A stretch of DNA of 64,000 bases from an uncultured bacterium (GTDB lineage Bacteria; Bacteroidota; Bacteroidia; Bacteroidales; Rikenellaceae): the NCBI GenBank assembly GCA_905214725.1, contig CAJMNH010000002.1, positions 62,001 through 126,000 of the forward strand, written 5' to 3'. The translations under genes and the position numbers were made by a program. The notes under the pieces were generated by a model. It did no database searches. It had not been told where the DNA came from and was given only the letters and a program-made list of their open reading frames with translations. Below are positions 9,138 through 18,480 of this stretch, piece by piece (within the stretch, counting starts at the first letter, position 1; each line of letters begins with the position of its first letter).

Positions 9138-9731
9138 ATGGCTATTCCCAAATTCGAAACCTTCACTTCGGGGGCGGTGCCCGTCGAGGTGGAAAACATA
9201 GACACCGATCAGATCATTCCGGCGCGCTTTCTGAAAGCGACCGAGCGCAAAGGATTCGGCGACAACCTCTTCCGCGACTGGCGTTACGACGCTTCGGGCG
9301 AGATCATCGCCTCGTTCCCGCTCAACGATTCGCGTTACGAAGGAAAGATTCTCGTGGCGGGACGCAATTTCGGATGCGGCAGTTCGCGCGAGCATGCCGC
9401 TTGGGCGCTCGCCGACTACGGATTCCGCGTCGTGGTATCGAGCGCCTTCGCCGATATCTTTCGCAACAACGCCCTCAACAACGGATTGTTGCCGCTCCGT
9501 GTGAGCGAGGGGTTCCTCGCCGGAATTTTCGACGAACTGCGCCGCGATCCTGCGGCACGCTTCACGGTCGATCTGGACAAACAGACGTTGACGGCCGTTT
9601 CCGACGGCCGCAGCGAGCGGTTCGAAATCGACGCCTACAAAAAGCGGTGTCTGCTCAGCGGATACGACGACGTGGATTATCTGGTGAGCATCCGCGACCA
9701 GATCGAAGCGTTCGAAGCCGCCCGCCGGTAA
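9138..9731 (+). CDS. leuD: 3-isopropylmalate dehydratase, small subunit
   Basis: Swivel-domain partner of LeuC. The 197-residue protein contains NIDTDQIIPARF near the N-terminus and GRNFGCGSSREHA (about residues 75-87), both hallmarks of LeuD. Length is normal. Followed after 71 bases by leuB in the same direction. Confidence 0.96.
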   Translation: MAIPKFETFTSGAVPVEVENIDTDQIIPARFLKATERKGFGDNLFRDWRYDASGEIIASFPLNDSRYEGKILVAGRNFGCGSSREHAAWALADYGFRVVVSSAFADIFRNNALNNGLLPLRVSEGFLAGIFDELRRDPAARFTVDLDKQTLTAVSDGRSERFEIDAYKKRCLLSGYDDVDYLVSIRDQIEAFEAARR

Positions 9732-9802
9732 AACGGCGACGCGGCAGATCGCCCAACCGTGCGTCCGACCAAAACTACTGACCAAAACAATACCCATCGA
9801 TT

Positions 9803-10861
9803 ATGAATATCAACATAGCCCTTTTACCCGGCGACGGCATCGGGCCGGAGATCACCGCCGAAGCCACGAAAGTTCTCGACCGCACGGCGGCCAAGTTCGG
9901 TCACCGCATCGAATACACCGAAGCGCTGGTAGGCGCGGCGGCGATCGACGCCACCGGCAATCCCTACCCCGACCAAACGCACTGCATCTGCCGCGAGGCC
10001 GACGCCGTGCTGTTCGGCGCCATCGGAGATCCCAAATACGACAACAACCCCAAGTCGAAAATACGGCCCGAGCAGGGGTTGCTGCGGATGCGCAAGGCGC
10101 TGGGGCTCTTCGCCAACTTGCGCCCCGTAACGGTTTTCGAGTCGCTGGTCGACCGTTCGCCCCTGAAATCCGAGGTCGTACGCGGCGCGGATTTCATCTG
10201 CGTGCGCGAACTGACGAGCGGCATCTATTTCGGACGGCAGGGACGTGACCGGCACGACACGCGGGCTTACGACACCTGCACCTACACTATCGACGAGATT
10301 GAGCAGGTGCTGCGCGTCGCCTTCCGGCTGGCCGTGGCGCGGAGGCGTCACCTCACGGTAGTCGATAAGGCCAATGTGCTGGAAACCTCGCGCATGTGGC
10401 GTGAAACCGCCCAGCGAACCGCCTTCGAATTTCCCGAAGTGACGGTCGATTTCATGTTCGTGGACAATGCCGCGATGCAGATCATCCGCCGGCCGACGGA
10501 TTTCGACGTGATCGTGACCGAAAACATGTTCGGCGACATCCTGACCGACGAAGCCAGCGTCATCTGCGGTTCGCTGGGGATGCTCGCGTCGGCGAGCATC
10601 GGCGCGAAATGCGCCCTGTTCGAGCCCGTTCACGGATCGTATCCGCAGGCGGCGGGCAAAGACATCGCCAATCCGATGGCCGCCGTTCTCTCGGCAGCCC
10701 TCCTGCTGGAACATCTGGGGCTTATCTCCGAAAGCAAGACCGTGCGCAACGCCGTAAACCGCGCGCTCTCCGAAGGCGTCGTCACCGAAGATCTCGTTGC
10801 GCAGGGCGAACGCAGTTACCGGACTTCGGAGGTCGGGGATTTCATCGCCGCGCATATCTGA
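9803..10861 (+). CDS. leuB: 3-isopropylmalate dehydrogenase
   Basis: NAD-dependent oxidative decarboxylation of 3-isopropylmalate, the third leucine-specific step. The 352-residue protein shows LLPGDGIGPEIT at the N-terminus, the substrate-binding arginines around RPEQGLLRMRKALGLFANLRP, and the signature ENMFGDILTDEAS (about 234-246) with FEPVHGS. It completes leuACDB; transaminase ilvE is not in the window. Confidence 0.96.
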   Translation: MNINIALLPGDGIGPEITAEATKVLDRTAAKFGHRIEYTEALVGAAAIDATGNPYPDQTHCICREADAVLFGAIGDPKYDNNPKSKIRPEQGLLRMRKALGLFANLRPVTVFESLVDRSPLKSEVVRGADFICVRELTSGIYFGRQGRDRHDTRAYDTCTYTIDEIEQVLRVAFRLAVARRRHLTVVDKANVLETSRMWRETAQRTAFEFPEVTVDFMFVDNAAMQIIRRPTDFDVIVTENMFGDILTDEASVICGSLGMLASASIGAKCALFEPVHGSYPQAAGKDIANPMAAVLSAALLLEHLGLISESKTVRNAVNRALSEGVVTEDLVAQGERSYRTSEVGDFIAAHI

Positions 10862-11145
10862 CGGCATTCGTTCGGAAACCTGCGGCACCGGAGGCCGAAG
10901 GGAGGAGATCCGCCGCCCCGACCGCCCCTCTCCAAACGAACGGAACGGCGCACGGATAACAAATCGTAATTCGGAAACCGATCCGACGGGCTTACGGTTC
11001 GCCTCAAATGGGCGAAACAGCTCTAAACAGTCGTCAAAAGCCGGTTTCGGATTGTAAGCAAAACGCCTGTATTACGATGAAATGGAAACCACGAAAAGAA
11101 AGTTCGCACCTGATTGTTACGTTATTATATTTTTTTACGAATTAG
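10862..11145. other. Spacer between leuB and the ilv promoter
   Basis: About 280 bp that changes from GC-rich to AT-rich. No gene, repeat or clear terminator was seen. Confidence 0.5.
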
Positions 11146-11177
11146 TTTGATAATGTAATTTTATATTTCTACTTTTG
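11146..11177 (+). promoter_or_regulatory. ilv operon promoter
   Basis: TTTG (11146-11149), 20 bases, then TACTTTTG (11170-11177): a full Bacteroidetes promoter. Transcription should begin near 11184, just ahead of the leader peptide. Confidence 0.85.
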
Positions 11178-11196
11178 CTTCATAACAATACCCCCG

Positions 11197-11271
11197 ATGC
11201 GGTTTATGCATACCCTGAATTGTTCGTATACGCACGTCATTAATCTGCTGCTCGTCGTCTTCAAAAAATGA
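11197..11271 (+). CDS. ilv leader peptide (24 codons)
   Basis: A 24-codon ORF starting about 13 nt after the predicted transcription start and ending at TGA 11269-11271. It carries V-I-N-L-L-L-V-V-F near its end (11236-11262), and eight of 24 residues are Leu, Val or Ile. Because it sits between a good promoter and a terminator hairpin ahead of ilvD, I read it as the sensing peptide of a branched-chain amino-acid attenuator. A ribosome stalled on the Leu/Val codons would leave the bases after the stop free to pair. The near-leaderless start is unusual for an attenuator peptide. Confidence 0.85.
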   Translation: MRFMHTLNCSYTHVINLLLVVFKK

Positions 11272-11341
11272 CGGGAGAAGGGTGGTTTATATGTATAGGA
11301 ATAAATAAAACCTTTCTCCCGAGAGAAAGGTTTTATTGTTT
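11272..11341 (+). promoter_or_regulatory. ilv attenuator: alternative antiterminator and terminator
   Basis: Terminator: AATAAAACCTTTCTC (11304-11318) pairs perfectly with GAGAAAGGTTTTATT (11323-11337), then GTTTT. Antiterminator: CGGGAGAAGGG (11272-11282), immediately after the leader stop codon, pairs over 11 bp (one G-U) with CCTTTCTCCCG (11311-11321), consuming the terminator's 5' arm. A ribosome at the leader stop would cover the antiterminator strand and allow termination. The structures are read from the sequence; the mechanism is inferred. Confidence 0.85.
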
Positions 11342-11387
11342 TCGGGCGACAGCCGCACGGGAAACAGGTCGAAAAAGAGAGAACGAG

Positions 11388-13217
11388 ATGAAACATCCAC
11401 TCAGAAGCGCCGTGACGACGACTGGTCGTCGTATGGCCGGAGCCAGAAGTCTCTGGCGCGCTAACGGCATGCGCGAAGAACAGTTCGGGCGTCCGGTCAT
11501 CGGCATCGCCAATTCGTTTACGCAGCTGGTGCCGGGGCATGTGCACCTGCATGAAATCGGACAATACGTCAAACAGCGCATCGAGGCGTGCGGCTGTTTC
11601 GCCGCGGAGTTCAACACCATCGCCATCGACGACGGGATCGCCATGGGGCACGACGGCATGCTCTACTCGCTCCCTTCGCGCGAGATCATCGCCGACAGCG
11701 TCGAATATATGGCCAACGCCCACAAGATCGACGCGCTGGTCTGCATCAGCAATTGCGACAAGATCACGCCCGGCATGCTGATGGCCGCCATGCGGCTCAA
11801 CATCCCGACCGTCTTCGTTTCGGGCGGGCCGATGGAGGCGGGACGTTTCGGCGACCGCAGCGTCGACCTGATCGACGCAATGGTGATGTCCGCCGACGCG
11901 GGTTGCAGCGACGAGGAGGTGGCGCGCATCGAGCGTTGCGCCTGTCCGGGCTGCGGATCGTGTTCGGGCATGTTTACCGCCAATTCGATGAACTGCCTCA
12001 CGGAAGCGCTGGGCCTCTCGCTGCCGGGCAACGGGACGATCGTCGCCACGCACGCAAACCGCCGCCGGCTCTTCGAGGACGCCGCCGCGCTCATCGTCCG
12101 CAACGCCGAACGTTACTATTTCAAGGGAGACGACTCGCTGCTTCCGCGATCGATCGCCACGAAGGCCGCCTTCGAAAACGCTATGTCGCTCGACATCGCC
12201 ATGGGCGGTTCGACCAACACCGTGCTGCATCTGCTGGCCGTCGCCTACGAAGCCGGAGTGGATTTCACGATGCAGGACATCGACCGCCTTTCGCGCAAAG
12301 TTCCGGTGCTGTGCAAGGTCGCTCCCAACTCACACTACCATATTCAGGACGTCAACCGCGCCGGAGGCATTCTCTCGATTCTGGGGGAACTCGACCGCGC
12401 AGGACTGCTCGACACCGCAGTGAAGCGCATAGACGGCCGCACGCTGAGCGAAGCGATCGCCGCCTGCGATTTGCGCAGCGATGCGGTGACCGACGACGCC
12501 GTCGGCCGCTGGCGAAGCGCTCCGGCGGGAGATTTCAGCAGGGAGCTGGGAGGGCAAAATACGCGCTACGACGCACTCGACACGGATCGCACGGCGGGCT
12601 GCATCCGCGACGCGGCGCACGCCTATTTCCGCGACGGGGGACTGGCCGTGCTGACGGGCAATATCGCCCGCAACGGTTGCGTGGTCAAGACGGCAGGGGT
12701 CGACGAGGCGCTGTTCGTTTTCCGGGGTCCCGCCCGTGTCTACGAATCGCAGGAGCAGGCGATGGAGGGAATTCTCGGCGACGAGGTGCAATCGGGCGAA
12801 GTGGTGGTCATCCGCTACGAAGGGCCAAAGGGCGGCCCCGGCATGCAGGAGATGCTCTATCCCACGTCGTATCTCAAATCGAAACACCTCGACAAAGTCT
12901 GCGCGCTCATCACCGACGGCCGCTTCTCGGGCGGCACTTCGGGCCTTTCGATCGGACACGTCTCCCCCGAAGCCGCGGCAGGCGGCGAGATCGCCGTCGT
13001 CCGCACGGGCGATCCGATCGAGATCGACATCCCGAACCGCTCGATCCGGCTGCTGGTCGACGACGCGGAGATCGCCGCACGCAAGGCCGCGACGAAGCGT
13101 TTCGCGCCGGCCGCGCGCGAGCGTCGCATACCGGCCTCGCTGCGCGCCTACGCTCACATGGTCAGTTCGGCCGACAAGGGCGCCGTACGCATCCTCGATA
13201 CACAAGACAACATATAA
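11388..13217 (+). CDS. ilvD: Dihydroxy-acid dehydratase
   Basis: Dehydrates dihydroxy-acids to 2-oxoacids in valine and isoleucine synthesis. The 609-residue protein starts MKHPLRSAVTTTGRRMAGAR, the expected N-terminus, with Fe-S cysteines in SNCDKITPGM and CPGCGSCSGMFTANSM and the C-terminal DGRFSGGTSG region. The frame stays open upstream to an ATG at 11268, but that extension crosses the attenuator hairpin and matches nothing in the family, so 11388 (after AGAGAGAACGAG) is preferred. First gene of ilvDBNC. Confidence 0.95.
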   Translation: MKHPLRSAVTTTGRRMAGARSLWRANGMREEQFGRPVIGIANSFTQLVPGHVHLHEIGQYVKQRIEACGCFAAEFNTIAIDDGIAMGHDGMLYSLPSREIIADSVEYMANAHKIDALVCISNCDKITPGMLMAAMRLNIPTVFVSGGPMEAGRFGDRSVDLIDAMVMSADAGCSDEEVARIERCACPGCGSCSGMFTANSMNCLTEALGLSLPGNGTIVATHANRRRLFEDAAALIVRNAERYYFKGDDSLLPRSIATKAAFENAMSLDIAMGGSTNTVLHLLAVAYEAGVDFTMQDIDRLSRKVPVLCKVAPNSHYHIQDVNRAGGILSILGELDRAGLLDTAVKRIDGRTLSEAIAACDLRSDAVTDDAVGRWRSAPAGDFSRELGGQNTRYDALDTDRTAGCIRDAAHAYFRDGGLAVLTGNIARNGCVVKTAGVDEALFVFRGPARVYESQEQAMEGILGDEVQSGEVVVIRYEGPKGGPGMQEMLYPTSYLKSKHLDKVCALITDGRFSGGTSGLSIGHVSPEAAAGGEIAVVRTGDPIEIDIPNRSIRLLVDDAEIAARKAATKRFAPAARERRIPASLRAYAHMVSSADKGAVRILDTQDNI

Positions 13218-13229
13218 AACCGATCGCTC

Positions 13230-14966
13230 ATGAATACGACGAAACCACTCCAGCCCGAAGAACGGCAACCCGCCGCAGAGCCGTTGCTCACCGGATCGCA
13301 GGCTCTGATCGAATCGTTTCTGCGCGAGGGCGTCGAAACGATCTTCGGCTATCCCGGAGGCGCCATCATCCCTGTCTACGACGCGCTTTACGACTACCGC
13401 GACCGGCTGCGCCACATTCTGGTGCGCCACGAGCAGGGCGCCGTGCACGCCGCGCAGGGATATGCCCGCGTAAGCGGCCGCGTCGGCGTCTGTCTGGTAA
13501 CCTCCGGCCCCGGGGCCACGAATACCGTGACCGGACTGGCCGACGCGCTGATGGATTCCACGCCGCTGGTGCTCGTCACCGGTCAGGTGGGTTCGTCGCT
13601 GCTCGGGACGGACGCCTTTCAGGAGACCAATTTCGTGGGCATCACACAGGCCGTTACGAAGTGGAACTGTCAGGTCAAATACCCCGAAGATATTCCGGGA
13701 GCCATCGCCAAAGCCTTTTACATCGCCCGATCGGGGCGGCCCGGCCCCGTCGTCGTCGACATCACGAAGGACGCACAGTGCGCCACAGCCCCTTTCCGCT
13801 ACGAACGCATCACCGCGATCCGCAGTTACATTCCCGCCGGCGCACCCGATCCGAAGCGTATCGACGAAGCGGTACGGCTGATCGACAGCGCCCGTCGGCC
13901 CTTGGTCATGATCGGTCAAGGCGTGATTCTGGGCAATGCGGAGACCGAACTGCGCGCCTTTCTCGACCGCAGCGGCATGCCGGCCGCCTCGACGCTGTTG
14001 GGGCTCTCCGCCCTGCCGAGCGACGCTCCGCAGTACGTGGGCATGCTGGGCATGCACGGCAACTACGGGCCCAATATCAAGAATCAGGAGTGCGACCTGC
14101 TCGTCGCCGTCGGGATGCGTTTCGACGACCGCGTAACGGGCGATCCCGCCTGCTTCGGGGCGAATGCGAAAATCATCCATCTGGAGATCGATCCCGCCGA
14201 AATCGGGAAGATCGTGCATGCGGATATTCCCCTCGTGGGCGACGTGAAACAGACGCTTCCGCTGCTCACCGAACGGATTCGGCAGGGAGATCACCGCGCG
14301 TGGATCGAGGAGTTCCGCGCCTGCGACCGCGTCGAATACGAAGCGGTAATTCGCAGGGCGGTGCATCCCGACCGAGGACGCATCCGCATGGGCGAGGCGG
14401 TCGACGCAGTAGCGCGCGCCTATGACAACGACGCCGTGCTGGTCACCGACGTCGGACAGCAGCAGATGTTCGCCGCCCGTTATTTCGGATTCCGCCGCAG
14501 CCGCAGCGTCGTCACGTCGGGCGGCCTGGGAACGATGGGATTCGGCCTTCCGGCCGCCATCGGCGCTAAGCTGGGCGCACCCGACCGCGAGGTCTGCCTC
14601 TTCGTCGGCGACGGCGGCCTGCAAATGACCATTCAGGAGCTGGCGACGATCTTTCAGTCGCGCGTCGACGTGAAGATCGTCCTGCTGAACAACTCCTTTC
14701 TGGGCATGGTGCGCCAGTGGCAGGAGCTCTTTTACGACCGCCGCTATTCGTTTACCGACATGCTCAATCCCGATTTCGGACTGATCGCACGCGGAAACGG
14801 CATCGAATACCGCTGCGTCGAACGGCGCGAAGAGCTGCCGGATGCGATCGCCGCGATGAAGGCCTCCCCCGGCGCATACCTGCTGGAAGTAAAGGTCGAT
14901 AGCGAGGAAAACGTCTTCCCGATGGTGCCCGCCGGAGCTCCGGTCGCGGCCATCCGGCTCGAATAA
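13230..14966 (+). CDS. ilvB: Acetolactate synthase, large subunit
   Basis: TPP-dependent synthesis of 2-acetolactate or 2-aceto-2-hydroxybutyrate. The 578-residue protein has the N-terminal TPP domain (GYPGGAIIPVYDAL, then the catalytic Glu in HEQGAVHAAQGYAR), a central FAD/DHS-like domain (about 215-350), and a C-terminal TPP domain with GDGGLQM followed by LNNSFLGMVRQWQ. Twelve bases after ilvD and 13 before ilvN, so clearly one operon. Confidence 0.96.
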   Translation: MNTTKPLQPEERQPAAEPLLTGSQALIESFLREGVETIFGYPGGAIIPVYDALYDYRDRLRHILVRHEQGAVHAAQGYARVSGRVGVCLVTSGPGATNTVTGLADALMDSTPLVLVTGQVGSSLLGTDAFQETNFVGITQAVTKWNCQVKYPEDIPGAIAKAFYIARSGRPGPVVVDITKDAQCATAPFRYERITAIRSYIPAGAPDPKRIDEAVRLIDSARRPLVMIGQGVILGNAETELRAFLDRSGMPAASTLLGLSALPSDAPQYVGMLGMHGNYGPNIKNQECDLLVAVGMRFDDRVTGDPACFGANAKIIHLEIDPAEIGKIVHADIPLVGDVKQTLPLLTERIRQGDHRAWIEEFRACDRVEYEAVIRRAVHPDRGRIRMGEAVDAVARAYDNDAVLVTDVGQQQMFAARYFGFRRSRSVVTSGGLGTMGFGLPAAIGAKLGAPDREVCLFVGDGGLQMTIQELATIFQSRVDVKIVLLNNSFLGMVRQWQELFYDRRYSFTDMLNPDFGLIARGNGIEYRCVERREELPDAIAAMKASPGAYLLEVKVDSEENVFPMVPAGAPVAAIRLE

Positions 14967-14979
14967 AACGACACGCATT

Positions 14980-15513
14980 ATGGAACAGGAATACATCATC
15001 ACCGTCTTTTCGGAGAACAAAGTGGGACTGTTGAATCAGATCACCACGGTCTTCACCTGCCGCAACGTCAACATCGAAAGCCTGACGACCTCCGAGTCGG
15101 CGATTGCGGGCATTCACAAATTCACGATCGCCGTGCGCACCGATCCCGAGAAGGTCGGGAAACTCGCGCGGCAAATCGAAAAGCGGATCGACGTGCTGAA
15201 AGTTTTCGTATTCACCCCCGAAGAGGTGGTGCAGCAGGAGATCGCGCTCTACAAGGTGACGCGCAGCCGCAACGTCGAACAGCTCGTGCGCAGGCACAAC
15301 GTGCGCATTCTGGAGATCGACGACGACTATATCGTCGTCGAAAAGACGGGTTACAAGACCGAAACGCAGGAACTGTTCGACCTGCTGCAACCCTACGGCG
15401 TACAGCAGTTCGTGCGCAGCGGCACGGTGGCCATCATCAAATCGCGGCGCGAACTGCTGAACGAATACCTCGAAAAGATCGAGAAATTCAACGACAGGCG
15501 AGATTTTTCCTGA
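14980..15513 (+). CDS. ilvN: Acetolactate synthase, small (regulatory) subunit
   Basis: Regulatory partner of IlvB that normally mediates valine feedback inhibition. The 177-residue protein begins with an ACT domain (YIITVFSENKVGLLNQ, residues 4-75) and has the C-terminal ALS small-subunit domain. The length matches the usual 160-180 residues. Confidence 0.94.
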   Translation: MEQEYIITVFSENKVGLLNQITTVFTCRNVNIESLTTSESAIAGIHKFTIAVRTDPEKVGKLARQIEKRIDVLKVFVFTPEEVVQQEIALYKVTRSRNVEQLVRRHNVRILEIDDDYIVVEKTGYKTETQELFDLLQPYGVQQFVRSGTVAIIKSRRELLNEYLEKIEKFNDRRDFS

Positions 15514-15576
15514 ACGAACGGAACCGACTGCAAAAAAAGCAAACTTATCTAATCAATCAACTAAACAGTTACGACT

Positions 15577-16623
15577 ATGGCACAAATCAATTTTGGCGGT
15601 GTAAACGAAACCGTCGTTACACGCGAAGAGTTTCCGCTGGAGAAGGCGCGCGAAGCGCTCAAAAACGAGACGATCGCCGTCATCGGCTACGGCGTACAGG
15701 GCCCCGGGCAGTCGCTGAACCTACGCGACAACGGATTCAACGTCATCGTGGGCCAGCGCGAGGGCACCCGAAGCTGGGACAAGGCCGTCGCCGACGGCTG
15801 GGTGCCGGGCCAGACGCTCTTCGGCATCGAAGAGGCCGCCGAGCGCGCCACGATCCTCCAGTATCTGCTCTCCGACGCCGGTCAGATCGCCGTATGGCCG
15901 ATCGTCAAGAAACACCTCACGCCGGGTAAGGCGCTCTATTTCTCGCACGGCTTCGGCATCACGTACAAAGAGCGCACGGGCATCGTTCCGCCGGCCGACG
16001 TGGACGTAATCCTGATCGCGCCCAAAGGATCGGGCACTTCGCTGCGGCGGATGTTCCTGCAGGGACGCGGACTCAATTCGAGTTTCGCCGTCTTTCAGGA
16101 TGCGACGGGCCGCGCTTTCGAGCGCGTCGTGGCCCTCGGCATCGGCGTAGGCTCGGGCTATCTCTTCGAAACCGACTTCAAACGCGAGGTTTACTCCGAC
16201 CTGACGGGCGAACGCGGCACGCTGATGGGCGCCATTCAGGGAATCTTCGCCGCGCAGTACGAGACGCTGCGCGCGCACGGACACACCCCTTCGGAAGCGT
16301 TCAACGAAACGGTCGAGGAGCTTACGCAGTCGCTCATGCCGCTGGTAGCGGAGAACGGCATGGACTGGATGTACGCCAACTGTTCGACGACGGCCCAGCG
16401 CGGCGCGCTGGACTGGTGGAAACGGTTCCGCGACGCGACGAAACCCGTCTTCGAGAAACTTTACGAGGAGGTCGAAGCCGGCCGCGAAGCGCAGCGGTCG
16501 ATCGACCTGAACAGCAAGCCCGACTACCGCGACAAGCTCAACGAGGAGCTGCGCGAAATGCGCGAAAGCGAGATGTGGCAAACCGGCGCCGTAGTGCGGA
16601 AACTGCGACCCGAAAACAACTAA
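15577..16623 (+). CDS. ilvC: Ketol-acid reductoisomerase
   Basis: NADPH-dependent isomeroreduction of acetolactate, between IlvB and IlvD in the pathway. The 348-residue protein has the Rossmann motif IGYGVQGPGQSLNLRDNG (about residues 36-53), the substrate region APKGSGTSLRRMF and metal-binding acidic residues in the knotted domain (SDLTGERGTLMGA). I read it as a class I KARI. It follows ilvN by 63 bases with no promoter or terminator between. Confidence 0.94.
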   Translation: MAQINFGGVNETVVTREEFPLEKAREALKNETIAVIGYGVQGPGQSLNLRDNGFNVIVGQREGTRSWDKAVADGWVPGQTLFGIEEAAERATILQYLLSDAGQIAVWPIVKKHLTPGKALYFSHGFGITYKERTGIVPPADVDVILIAPKGSGTSLRRMFLQGRGLNSSFAVFQDATGRAFERVVALGIGVGSGYLFETDFKREVYSDLTGERGTLMGAIQGIFAAQYETLRAHGHTPSEAFNETVEELTQSLMPLVAENGMDWMYANCSTTAQRGALDWWKRFRDATKPVFEKLYEEVEAGREAQRSIDLNSKPDYRDKLNEELREMRESEMWQTGAVVRKLRPENN

Positions 16624-16636
16624 ACGATTCGAATCT

Positions 16637-18307
16637 ATGTGCGGCTTTGTTGGTCTGTTTGAAATACGGCAAAAGAGCGAGAGCCTGCGCGCGCAGGTGT
16701 TGAAAATGTCGGGGAAGATCCGGCATCGGGGGCCCGACTGGTCGGGAATCTACTGCGGCAAGCGCGCCGTGCTCTCTCACGAACGCCTCTCCATCGTCGA
16801 TCCGCAGTCGGGCGGACAACCCCTGTACAGCCCCGACGGACGGCTGGCGCTGGCCGTCAACGGCGAGATATACAACCACCGCGAATTGCGGCGGGAGCTG
16901 GCCGGAGAGTATGACTTTCAGACCGGATCGGACTGCGAGGTCATTCTGCCGCTCTATCGGAAATACGGCGTGCGACTGCTCGAAAAGCTCAACGGCATCT
17001 TCGCCTTCGCGCTTTACGACATCGAAAACGACGAGTACCTCATCGCCCGCGATCCCGTCGGCGTCATTCCGCTCTACATCGGCTGGGACCGCGAAGAGCG
17101 GTTCTACGTCGCTTCGGAGTTGAAGGCGCTCGAAGGGGTCTGCAACGTCATCCGCCCCTTCGAACCGGGGCACTACTGGTCGAGCCGCGAGGGAAAGATG
17201 ACGCGCTGGTACGAGCGCGACTGGTTCGAATACGACGCCGTAAAGGCGAACGGAGCCGATATCGGAGCGTTGCGCTCGGCGCTCGAAGCCGCCGTCAAAC
17301 GGCAGCTGATGTCCGACGTGCCCTATGGCGTGCTGCTGTCGGGAGGGCTCGATTCGTCGATCATCTCGGCCGTGGCCAAACGCTTCGCCGACCGTCGCAT
17401 CGAAAGCGAAGACCGCGACGGCGCATGGTGGCCCCGGCTGCACTCGTTCGCCGTCGGATTGAAGGACGCGCCCGATCTTCGCGCCGCGCGCAAGGTCGCG
17501 GAGCATATCGGCACCGTGCACCACGAAATCAACTACACCGTGCAGGAGGGGCTCGACGCGCTGCGCGACGTGATCTACCACATCGAAACCTATGACGTGA
17601 CCACCGTAAGGGCCTCGACGCCGATGTACCTGCTGGCGCGCGTCATCAAGTCGATGGGCGTCAAGATGGTGCTTTCGGGCGAGGGCGCGGATGAGATTTT
17701 CGGCGGATACCTCTACTTCCACAAGGCTCCCGACGCCCGCGCCTTTCACGAGGAGACCGTGCGTAAAATCAGCCGGCTGCACCAGTACGACTGCCTGCGG
17801 GCCAACAAATCGCTGGCGGCGTGGGGCATCGAGGGACGCGTGCCGTTCCTCGACACGGAATTCCTCGACGCGGCCATGCGCATCGATCCCGAAGCCAAGA
17901 TGCCCCGCGACGGACGCATCGAAAAGTGGATTCTGCGCAAGGCGTTCGAAGACCTGCTGCCTGCGGAGATCGTCTGGCGGCAGAAGGAGCAGTTCTCCGA
18001 CGGCGTGGGATACGGCTGGATCGACTCGCTCAAAGCGTTTACCGCCGAAGCCGTCTCCGACCGCGAAATGGCGCATGCGGCCGATCGTTTCCCGATCAAC
18101 CCGCCGCGCAACAAGGAGGAGTACTACTACCGGACGATCTTCGAGGAGTGCTTCCCCTCGCAGACGGCGGCGCAGTGCGTGCCGTCGGTGCCGTCGGTGG
18201 CGTGCAGCACGGCCGAAGCGCTGGCGTGGGACGCATCTTTCCGCGACGTGAACGATCCGTCGGGGCGCGCCGTGCACGGCGTCCACAACACCGCACAGGA
18301 CGAATAA
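16637..18307 (+). CDS. asnB: Asparagine synthetase B (glutamine-hydrolysing)
   Basis: Makes asparagine from aspartate, ATP and glutamine. The 556-residue protein has the catalytic Cys2 directly after Met (MCGFVGLFE), a class-II amidotransferase domain with RHRGPDWSG and NGEIYNHRELR, and a synthetase domain with the PP-loop VLLSGGLDSSIISA (about residues 232-245). Thirteen bases after ilvC, so it appears to ride in the ilv operon, next to the aspartate-family genes that follow. Confidence 0.95.
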   Translation: MCGFVGLFEIRQKSESLRAQVLKMSGKIRHRGPDWSGIYCGKRAVLSHERLSIVDPQSGGQPLYSPDGRLALAVNGEIYNHRELRRELAGEYDFQTGSDCEVILPLYRKYGVRLLEKLNGIFAFALYDIENDEYLIARDPVGVIPLYIGWDREERFYVASELKALEGVCNVIRPFEPGHYWSSREGKMTRWYERDWFEYDAVKANGADIGALRSALEAAVKRQLMSDVPYGVLLSGGLDSSIISAVAKRFADRRIESEDRDGAWWPRLHSFAVGLKDAPDLRAARKVAEHIGTVHHEINYTVQEGLDALRDVIYHIETYDVTTVRASTPMYLLARVIKSMGVKMVLSGEGADEIFGGYLYFHKAPDARAFHEETVRKISRLHQYDCLRANKSLAAWGIEGRVPFLDTEFLDAAMRIDPEAKMPRDGRIEKWILRKAFEDLLPAEIVWRQKEQFSDGVGYGWIDSLKAFTAEAVSDREMAHAADRFPINPPRNKEEYYYRTIFEECFPSQTAAQCVPSVPSVACSTAEALAWDASFRDVNDPSGRAVHGVHNTAQDE

Positions 18308-18480
18308 GCTCGCACAGAGCGGAGAGGTCGGGCGGCTGTCGCCGGAAACGGGAAAGTTCCCGATTCCATGTACGACCCCTGCCTTGTCCCTCCTGTCGCA
18401 CGTGACCGGAAGAAACGGGACGGAGTTATGCAAATTTTTTAGTATGTTTACGGCTGGTTAGACAGCGAAAGGGAAAACAG
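18308..18480. other. asnB-thrA spacer
   Basis: GC-rich then AT-rich. It holds a GGAAACGGGAAA...TCCCGATTCC inverted repeat without T-run and a TATGTTTA that loosely resembles a -7 element. A separate thr promoter is possible but not established. Confidence 0.3.

Noticed and set aside
11268..11387. N-terminal extension of ilvD from an ATG overlapping the leader-peptide stop
   Set aside because: It crosses the terminator hairpin and adds 40 residues unlike any dihydroxy-acid dehydratase; in-frame coupling looks accidental, though ATGA overlap is noted.
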